DNA from: Phocaeicola_A sp964432715
GTDB lineage: Bacteria > Bacteroidota > Bacteroidia > Bacteroidales > Bacteroidaceae
Length of the DNA stretch: 12,595 nucleotides
Assembly: GCA_964432715.1 (NCBI GenBank)
Contig: CAYSOW010000062.1
Span: 1-12,595 of the forward strand
Direction: 5' to 3'
Part shown: in pieces, positions 7,522-12,595 of the stretch
Position numbering within the stretch: position 1 is the first letter of the stretch
How the letters are laid out: each line of letters starts with the position of its first letter
Position numbers and translations under genes: made by a program
Notes under the pieces: generated by a model
What the model was told of the DNA's origin: nothing
Databases searched by the model: none
The model's input: the letters and a program-made list of their open reading frames with translations, nothing else

Positions 7522-8253
7522 ATGACAATAACTTGTGCTATCGTGGACGACGAGCCTTTGGCGCTCGACTTGCTGGAAACGTACGTCAGTAAGACGCCGT
7601 TCCTTGAGTTTGCCGGAAAGTATTCCAGTGCGGTAACTGCCATGAAGGGATTACGTGAAAGACCGGTAGATTTGCTCTTTCTGGATATTCAGATGCCGGA
7701 GCTGAGCGGATTGGAATTTTCGCGTCTGGTGCCGCCGGAAACGCGCATCATCTTCACCACGGCCTTCAGTCAATATGCATTGGACGGCTATCGGGTGAAT
7801 GCGCTCGACTATCTGCTGAAGCCTATCAGCTATCAGGATTTTCTGACAGCTGCCAACAAGGCTTTGAATTGGTTTGAGCGTGGAGCCGACAAAGCACAGA
7901 CGCAACAACCGACGGAAGGAAGTGTGGCTGAGGATTGCATCTACGTGAAGAGCGACTATAAGTTGATGCAGGTGAAGTTTAAAGACATCCTCTATGTGGA
8001 GGGTTTGAAGGACTACGTGAAGATTTACACGGAAACCGACGCCCGCCCCATTCTCTCACTGATGAGTATGAAGACCATGGAGGAACGCTTGCCCGCTTCG
8101 CTCTTTATCCGCGTGCACCGCTCGTACATCGTGCAGAAGAGCAAGATTAAGATTATTGACCGTGGTAGAATTGTCTTCGGCAAGGAGTATATTCCCATCT
8201 CCGACAGTTATAAATCGGAGTTGCAGAATTATCTGAATAAGAAGACCATTTGA
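7522..8253 (+). CDS. LytTR-family response regulator transcription factor
   Basis: A 243-residue LytR/AlgR-type response regulator. The receiver domain (about 1-118) has the acidic pair Asp9-Asp10, phospho-acceptor Asp55 in LLFLDIQMPE, Thr80 and Lys100-Pro101 in YLLKP, all as expected for an active receiver. A linker with TQQPTEG follows. The C-terminal LytTR DNA-binding domain (about 139-240) includes IYVKSDYKLMQV, the DILYVEGLKDYVKI strand and FIRVHRSYIV. It is almost certainly the partner of the kinase just upstream. Its targets are not given by sequence; the adjacent efflux operon and its own promoter are the natural first candidates. AGGA four bases before the ATG may help translation. 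Confidence 0.96.
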   Translation: MTITCAIVDDEPLALDLLETYVSKTPFLEFAGKYSSAVTAMKGLRERPVDLLFLDIQMPELSGLEFSRLVPPETRIIFTTAFSQYALDGYRVNALDYLLKPISYQDFLTAANKALNWFERGADKAQTQQPTEGSVAEDCIYVKSDYKLMQVKFKDILYVEGLKDYVKIYTETDARPILSLMSMKTMEERLPASLFIRVHRSYIVQKSKIKIIDRGRIVFGKEYIPISDSYKSELQNYLNKKTI

Positions 8254-8376
8254 GAACATGCCTGAAAATACACCGAGTTTGATTAATGACCTAGGGAGAG
8301 AATATCGTTTTCACTAGGTATAATTATAAACCATACAAGGGTGACGAAAGCCAATTGAGAGTTGCTCTTGTTGGAG

Positions 8377-8407
8377 CGTCGGGTGCTGTGAAGTAGTCGG
8401 CGTTTTT
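8377..8407 (+). terminator. Intrinsic terminator after the LytTR gene
   Basis: CGTCG (8377-8381) pairs with CGGCG (8398-8402) with one G-U wobble. TGCT/AGTA (8384-8387 with 8392-8395) continue the stem to a GTGA loop, and five T follow at once. It lies about 120 bases after the regulator stop and is its most likely transcript end. Confidence 0.6.
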
Positions 8408-8507
8408 ATATCGCGTTTTCAATTTATTATAAAGTAAACTAATTAAAGAAAAGTAGTAAAAGAATTATGTTTCTACCCCCTGTAACGTCAGAGGAAAGAA
8501 ACGGAAG

Positions 8508-8551
8508 CCCTGCAATCTCCGTGAGGAAATGGCAGGGTTTGTTGTTTGTTT
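8508..8551 (+). terminator. Second intrinsic terminator just before the GH28 promoter
   Basis: CCCTGC (8508-8513) pairs with GCAGGG (8532-8537). An inner stem AATCTCC/GGAAAT with one mismatch closes a GTGA loop, and a T-rich tail TTTGTTGTTTGTTT follows. The tail overlaps the -33 region of the GH28 promoter. What transcript it ends is unclear, since another terminator lies 100 bases upstream. Confidence 0.65.
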
Positions 8552-8572
8552 CGCATTGAAGTTGTATCTTTG
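8542..8572 (+). promoter_or_regulatory. Promoter of the GH28 operon
   Basis: TATCTTTG at 8565-8572 matches the Bacteroides -7 motif exactly, with TTG at 8542-8544, 20 bases upstream, in a G/T-rich run. Transcription would begin near 8580, leaving a leader of about 50 bases before the GH28 start. Confidence 0.72.
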
Positions 8573-8628
8573 CCCCCAAAGAATGAGATTATCAACCTAT
8601 TAATATAAACTTAGAAAGTTACATCCAT

Positions 8629-9963
8629 ATGAAGAAATGCTTGTTAGTGATGCTGGCTTGCCTTCTCTCCGTAGCGGCTTTTGCCGAACGAGTGGACATG
8701 AAGAAGCTGGGGGCGAAGACCGACGGCAAGAACTTGAACACGAAATTGATTAACGAAACCATCACGCGACTGAACAAACAGGGGGGCGGTACGCTCTTCT
8801 TCCCTGCCGGTACTTACCTGACGGGCTCTATCGTGATGAAAAGTAACATCACTCTGGAACTGGAAGCGGGCGCGACGCTGCTCTTCTCTGACAACTTCGA
8901 CGACTATCTGCCGTTTGTGGAGGTGCGCCATGAGGGGGTCATGATGAAGAGTTTCTCACCGCTGATTTATGCGGTGGATGCCGAGAACATCACCATCAAG
9001 GGAGAGGGTACCATCAACGGCCAGGGTAAGACCTGGTGGGAGGAGTTCTTCAAGGTGTTGGTGGATTTGCGCGACAACGGCATCCGTGAGGTCAACAAAT
9101 ATCAAAAGATGTGGGAAGAGGCCAATGACGTGGCAGCCATCAAGGCGGAGACCAATGTGGACTGGCACGGCACGGTGGATCGTCGTTTCTTCCGTCCGCC
9201 CTTTATCCAGCCGGTGCGCTGCAAGCATGTACGCATTGAGGGTATCACCATTCTGAACTCGCCTTTCTGGACAGTTAATCCGGAGTTTTGTGACGACGTG
9301 ATTGTGCGCGGTGTAACGATTCACAACGAACCGTCGCCCAATACGGACGGTATCAATCCGGAATCTTGTCGCAATGTACATATCAGTGATTGCCACATCT
9401 CGGTGGGCGATGATTGCATCACCATCAAGAGCGGTCGCGACCTGCAAGCACGCAAGTTGAATGCACCGTGCGAGAACATCACGGTGACCAACTGCACCAT
9501 GCTGAGCGGCCACGGCGGCGTCGTGATTGGCAGTGAGATGAGTGGCAGTGTGCGCAAGGTGACCATCAGCAACTGTGTGTTCGACGGTACCGACCGCGGC
9601 ATCCGCATCAAGTCGACCCGTGGACGCGGCGGCGTGGTGGAGGACATCCGCGTGAGCAACATCGTGATGAGCAACATCAAGAAAGAGGCAGTGGTGCTGA
9701 GTTTGAAGTATAGCAAGATGGAGCCGGAGGAGAAGAGCGAACGCACACCGGTGTTCCGCAACATCCATATCTCGGGCGTGACAGCCAGCGGTACGGAAGT
9801 GCCCATCTTGATTTCCGGTTTGGAGGAAGCTCCCATCAGTGACATCATTCTGCGCGACATCCATATCCAAGGAGCCAAACAGGCTTGTCAGTTTGAGGAT
9901 TGCGAGAACATCGTATTGCGCGACGTGCTCGTAAATGGGAAAGAGGTAACATTGGAGAAATAA
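8629..9963 (+). CDS. Secreted glycoside hydrolase family 28 (polygalacturonase-like)
   Basis: A 444-residue GH28 enzyme, a right-handed parallel beta-helix that hydrolyses alpha-1,4 galacturonic acid links in pectin or rhamnogalacturonan by inversion. A signal peptide is clear (MKKCLLVMLA..., likely cleavage after AFA at residue 19), so it acts in the periplasm or outside. All four family motifs are intact: NTD (238-240), GDD with Asp261-Asp262, HG (295-296) and RIK (326-328), giving the full set of catalytic aspartates. The repeating N-I-T-I/V-x-N-C pattern is the beta-helix. No SusC/SusD, sulfatase or GH105 gene lies in this window, so it is not inside a visible polysaccharide locus. Exo or endo action and the exact pectin type cannot be read. 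A strong promoter precedes it; the transporter gene follows after 18 bases. Confidence 0.95.
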   Translation: MKKCLLVMLACLLSVAAFAERVDMKKLGAKTDGKNLNTKLINETITRLNKQGGGTLFFPAGTYLTGSIVMKSNITLELEAGATLLFSDNFDDYLPFVEVRHEGVMMKSFSPLIYAVDAENITIKGEGTINGQGKTWWEEFFKVLVDLRDNGIREVNKYQKMWEEANDVAAIKAETNVDWHGTVDRRFFRPPFIQPVRCKHVRIEGITILNSPFWTVNPEFCDDVIVRGVTIHNEPSPNTDGINPESCRNVHISDCHISVGDDCITIKSGRDLQARKLNAPCENITVTNCTMLSGHGGVVIGSEMSGSVRKVTISNCVFDGTDRGIRIKSTRGRGGVVEDIRVSNIVMSNIKKEAVVLSLKYSKMEPEEKSERTPVFRNIHISGVTASGTEVPILISGLEEAPISDIILRDIHIQGAKQACQFEDCENIVLRDVLVNGKEVTLEK

Positions 9964-9981
9964 AGCAAACATCATTGACAT

Positions 9982-10902
9982 ATGTGGTTATTATTCGCAT
10001 TTTTATCTGCCACCTTATTGGGCTTTTATGATGTATTCAAGAAACAGTCGCTCAAGGAGAACGCTGTGATTCCCGTGCTATTCTTGAACACCCTCTTCTC
10101 CAGTATTATCTTCCTTCCCTTCATCTGTTTCTCGTTGGGGGAACAGAGTGCGCTTGAAGGAACGATTTTCTACGTTCCCACCGCAGGATGGGACGTGCAC
10201 AAATACGTGCTGCTCAAGTCGGTCATTGTGCTTTCTTCATGGACCTTCGGTTACTTTGGCATGAAGCACTTGCCGCTCACCATTGTGGGACCGATTAACG
10301 CCACCCGTCCGGTGATGGTGTTAGTGGGTGCCTTGTTGGTGTTCGGCGAACGACTGAACCTCTATCAGTGGGCCGGTGTGACGCTGGCGGTGGTTTCCTT
10401 CTTTATGTTGAGCCGTTCGGGCAAGAAGGAGGGCATCGACTTCAAGCACAACAAATACATCTTCTTTGTGGTGATGGCTTCTGTGCTGGGGGCTATCAGC
10501 GGACTGTACGACAAGTATCTGATGGCTCCGGTGCATCAGGGCGGCATCGGTCTCGACCGCATGGTGGTACAGTCATGGTATAACATCTACCAGCTCTTTA
10601 TGATGGGCGGCGTGATGATGCTGTTGTGGTATCCGCACCGTCAATCCACCACCCCGTTCCGTTGGGACAAGTGCATCATTCTGATTTCCATCTTCCTCTC
10701 TGCGGCCGACTTTGTCTACTTTTACGCACTGAGCCTGGACGGAGCTATGATCTCTATCGTCTCGATGATTCGCCGAGGCAGCGTGATTGTCTCCTTCCTC
10801 TGCGGAGCCCTCTTCTTCCGTGAAAAGAACTTAAAGAGTAAGGCAGTCGACCTGGTGTTGGTATTAATTGGTATGATTTGCTTATATTTGGGATCGAAAT
10901 AA
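9982..10902 (+). CDS. DMT-superfamily (EamA) transporter
   Basis: A 306-residue integral membrane protein with about ten hydrophobic segments arranged as two similar halves, as in EamA/DMT transporters. The first half ends with LPLTIVGPINATRPVMVLVGALLVFGERLNLYQ, and the matching region in the second half is LDGAMISIVSMIRRGSVIVSFLCGALFFREKNL. Both show the G-A-L-(x)F-x-E signature before the last helix of a half. Such carriers move small metabolites across the inner membrane. The substrate is unknown; placement 18 bases after a GH28 gene makes a sugar or uronate derivative possible, but this is only inference. It is second of three closely spaced genes in the operon. Confidence 0.9.
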   Translation: MWLLFAFLSATLLGFYDVFKKQSLKENAVIPVLFLNTLFSSIIFLPFICFSLGEQSALEGTIFYVPTAGWDVHKYVLLKSVIVLSSWTFGYFGMKHLPLTIVGPINATRPVMVLVGALLVFGERLNLYQWAGVTLAVVSFFMLSRSGKKEGIDFKHNKYIFFVVMASVLGAISGLYDKYLMAPVHQGGIGLDRMVVQSWYNIYQLFMMGGVMMLLWYPHRQSTTPFRWDKCIILISIFLSAADFVYFYALSLDGAMISIVSMIRRGSVIVSFLCGALFFREKNLKSKAVDLVLVLIGMICLYLGSK

Positions 10903-10913
10903 GAAACTTAAAG

Positions 10914-11561
10914 ATGAACATAAAAAATTATATCGGTCGTTGGGCACTGCCTATGTTGCTTGGATGGAGCTGGTCGAGCGCCTCATCGGCCCAAGAGATG
11001 AGAACGATTTTCAAGGCGATGCCCGACTCGCTGGGGGTAACGCTGACGGAGGTGAACCGTGCGGATATGGTCGACTTTCTGGAAAGTAACATGAAGGCAC
11101 AAGTGACCAACCGCTTCGGGGAGGAATCGGAGCTGAAGGTGCTCACCAAAGATTATCTACAGGTGGAGATCTCACCGAAAGTGACTTGGGAGATGAAGTT
11201 GCTGCCGCAGACCGACTCCACACAAATCGTCTGCATGGTGCGCACGGTGGATGCACCGGTAAGACAAAGTACCATTCACTTCTACACCTCGCAATGGGAG
11301 CCGTTGCCTGCAAGCGACTATTGGAAACGCCCTACCGCAGAAGATTTCTTCTTACCGGGAGATTCCATAGCCGGGAAAAATGCAGCAGATGCCCTCTTTC
11401 TGCACCTCTCTTTAGACCCGGAGAGCACCTCGTTGAGTGTGGACTTCACCACCCTCGACTTTCTCCCCGAGGAGACGACGAAGCAACTGCAATCTGCCTT
11501 GCGTAATAGAAAATTGATTTATCGTTGGAATCATCAACAATTTATTTCCGCGGAAGAGTAG
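10914..11561 (+). CDS. DUF3256-like exported protein of unknown function
   Basis: A 215-residue protein that I recognise as resembling DUF3256, a family found mainly in Bacteroidales and without known function. The ATG at 10914 is preferred over an upstream in-frame TTG at 10878, because it yields a proper signal peptide (MNIKNYIGRWALPMLLGW..., likely cleavage after SASSA at residue 26) and avoids overlap with the transporter gene. The mature part starts QEMRTIFKAMPDSL and carries EVNRADMVDFLESNMKAQVTNRFG, then an alternating beta-rich middle (VTWEMKLLPQTDSTQIVCMV) and C-terminal FISAEE. No catalytic motif is visible. It begins 11 bases after the transporter stop, so it shares the operon. It is probably periplasmic. 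Confidence 0.82.
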   Translation: MNIKNYIGRWALPMLLGWSWSSASSAQEMRTIFKAMPDSLGVTLTEVNRADMVDFLESNMKAQVTNRFGEESELKVLTKDYLQVEISPKVTWEMKLLPQTDSTQIVCMVRTVDAPVRQSTIHFYTSQWEPLPASDYWKRPTAEDFFLPGDSIAGKNAADALFLHLSLDPESTSLSVDFTTLDFLPEETTKQLQSALRNRKLIYRWNHQQFISAEE

Positions 11562-11581
11562 CAGGAATAGATAAAAAGAAT

Positions 11582-11589
11582 TACTTTTG
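11582..11589 (+). promoter_or_regulatory. Possible promoter for the coiled-coil gene
   Basis: TACTTTTG fits the Bacteroides -7 pattern TAnnTTTG and lies 52 bases before the start codon. No TTG is found at the -33 distance, where the preceding stop codon lies, so this is weaker than the other promoters. Confidence 0.45.
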
Positions 11590-11641
11590 CAAAGATTTCT
11601 TACAAAGTATTAAAGCATTGACAAGATAGAACGAATCAAAC

Positions 11642-12520
11642 ATGAAGAAAAATTATAAGTTACTGATCATCGGCGGTGCAGTGGTGCTGCTCATCGGCAT
11701 CGGCGTGCTCTGCTATCTGCTGGCGCAGTCCAAGCGCGAAAACTATGAGATGAGTCAGCTCTTCGAAGTGGAGAAGGAGGAGATGGAGAATGAATACTCC
11801 AGCTTTGCCAACCAGTACGACGAGCTGCAGGTGCAAATCAACAACGACTCGCTCTTTGAAAAGCTGGAGACGGAGAAGTTGAAGACCCAGCGTTTGCTGG
11901 AGGAGTTGCGTCAGGTGAAGAGTTCGAACGCCATGGAGATTGCCCGTCTGAAGAAAGAGTTGAAGACCGTACGTGCGGTGATGAAGAGCTACATCATGCA
12001 GATTGACTCACTGAACCGTATCAATCAGGCTTTGACTACCGAGAATCAGGAAGTAAAACAGAAATATAGTGAGGCGACGCGACAGATTTCCAACCTCTCG
12101 GAAGAGAAGAAAAACCTGAACGCGAAGGTGAGCCTGGCAGCTCAGTTGGATGCTACCAACATCTATGTCACCGCAAAGAACAAGCGTGGCAAAGAGACCA
12201 AGAAGACCAGTGCCATTACGAAACTGGCCATCGGCTTCACTGTGGTAAAGAATATCACCGCCACCGCGGGCGAACGTACGCTCTACGTGCGCATCACCAA
12301 GCCGGGCAACGAAGTGCTCAGCAAGGGCAGCGGAAATACGTTTGAGTATGAGAACAAACGTTTGGAATACTCCATCAAGAAATACATCGAGTACACCGGC
12401 GAGGAACAGCAAGTGACGGTCTACTGGGATGTAGAGGAGTTCCTTCAGGCGGGAACCTATCATGTGTACATCTTTGCTGATGGCAACATGATTGGTTCAC
12501 AAAGCTTCAATTTGGAATAA
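11642..12520 (+). CDS. Membrane-anchored coiled-coil protein with C-terminal beta domain, unknown function
   Basis: A 292-residue protein that I cannot assign to a named family. A short basic start (MKKNYK) and one membrane segment (about 7-28) anchor it in the inner membrane with the bulk in the periplasm. Residues 31-167 are strongly charged and heptad-like (EKLETEKLKTQRLLEELRQV, ENQEVKQKYSEATRQ, EEKKNLNAKV), so a long coiled coil is expected. Residues 168-292 switch to alternating strands (IYVTAKN, TLYVRITK, QVTVYWDVEEF, TYHVYIFADG) ending SQSFNLE, suggesting a small beta-sandwich. It could be a scaffold or tether in the envelope. It follows the DUF3256-like gene by 80 bases and may have its own weak promoter. 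A strong terminator follows it. Division or SMC-like roles should not be assumed from coiled coil alone. Confidence 0.88.
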   Translation: MKKNYKLLIIGGAVVLLIGIGVLCYLLAQSKRENYEMSQLFEVEKEEMENEYSSFANQYDELQVQINNDSLFEKLETEKLKTQRLLEELRQVKSSNAMEIARLKKELKTVRAVMKSYIMQIDSLNRINQALTTENQEVKQKYSEATRQISNLSEEKKNLNAKVSLAAQLDATNIYVTAKNKRGKETKKTSAITKLAIGFTVVKNITATAGERTLYVRITKPGNEVLSKGSGNTFEYENKRLEYSIKKYIEYTGEEQQVTVYWDVEEFLQAGTYHVYIFADGNMIGSQSFNLE

Positions 12521-12546
12521 TTAAAGTTCATTTTAGTGTAATGATA

Positions 12547-12587
12547 GAGCGGCCGTCCTTGTGAAAGGGCGACCGCTCGCTTTTTTT
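12547..12587 (+). terminator. Strong intrinsic terminator
   Basis: GAGCGG (12547-12552) pairs with CCGCTC (12573-12578), extended inward by CG/CG and CC/GG with small interruptions, and is followed after GC by seven T. It lies 26 bases after the coiled-coil gene and ends that transcript. Confidence 0.88.
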
Positions 12588-12595
12588 CTTAGAAG

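Larger units (their letters stand above)
8254..8628. other. 375-base interval without a clear gene, holding hairpins, two terminators and a promoter
   Basis: Between the regulator and the GH28 gene I see, in order: a 19-codon reading frame starting four bases after the regulator stop (8258-8317); an imperfect palindrome ACCTAG...CTAGGT (8289-8319); a hairpin CCAATTGAGAG/CTCTTGTTGG (8351-8374); an intrinsic terminator (8377-8407); an AT-rich stretch (about 8403-8470); a second terminator (8508-8551); and the GH28 promoter. No convincing protein gene longer than 19 codons is present. Confidence 0.6.

Noticed and set aside
8956..9981. Long minus-strand open frame (341 codons) opposite the GH28 gene
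   Set aside because: It is His/Asp/Ala-rich nonsense without family motifs, and is a mirror of the codon bias of the intact GH28 gene with all catalytic motifs.
10878..10913. Upstream TTG start for the DUF3256-like gene
   Set aside because: It would overlap the transporter gene and put extra residues before a clear signal peptide; ATG 10914 fits better.

Overview
The window looks like a stretch of chromosome from a gut Bacteroidales bacterium, most likely Bacteroides or a close relative. Three things point there. Promoters carry the Bacteroides -7 motif TAnnTTTG with a TTG/TTTG about 19-21 bases upstream. Start codons are mostly not preceded by strong Shine-Dalgarno sequences. The protein set is typical: an MFSGIVEE-type riboflavin synthase, a split MacB exporter next to a LytS/LytTR pair, a secreted GH28 enzyme and a DUF3256-like protein. 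I cannot name the species from sequence alone.

Layout. (1) 6-1165, minus strand: a two-gene unit of riboflavin synthase then a nitroreductase-fold flavoenzyme, i.e. a flavin maker followed by a probable flavin user. (2) 1166-1336: a divergent promoter region. (3) 1337-5960, plus strand: a tripartite efflux operon made of a TolC-type outer-membrane channel, a MacA/HlyD-type adaptor, a MacB-type ATPase and a separate MacB-type permease. (4) 6017-8253: a LytS-type sensor kinase and a LytTR response regulator; the kinase directly follows the efflux genes and the regulator has its own promoter. (5) 8254-8628: a 375-base gap with no clear gene, holding two intrinsic terminators and the promoter of the next unit. 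(6) 8629-11561: a secreted GH28 pectin-type glycosidase, a DMT/EamA transporter and a DUF3256-like exported protein, tightly spaced as one operon. (7) 11642-12520: a membrane-anchored coiled-coil protein of unknown function, closed by a strong terminator at the window end.

The main trap is inside the kinase gene. A run of 100 N is flanked on both sides by the same 55 bases, so the gene looks frameshifted. Collapsing the 55-base duplicate plus the N run (155 bases) restores one continuous 402-residue kinase with four membrane segments. The gap falls at the start of a region coding seven consecutive proline-led hexapeptides in the predicted periplasmic loop, which may be a genuinely repetitive and length-variable segment. 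I see no CRISPR array, tRNA, rRNA, insertion sequence or phage gene. Most of the window is ordinary core-like content. The most interesting parts are the repetitive sensor loop, the structured 8254-8628 interval and the uncharacterised tail of the GH28 region.
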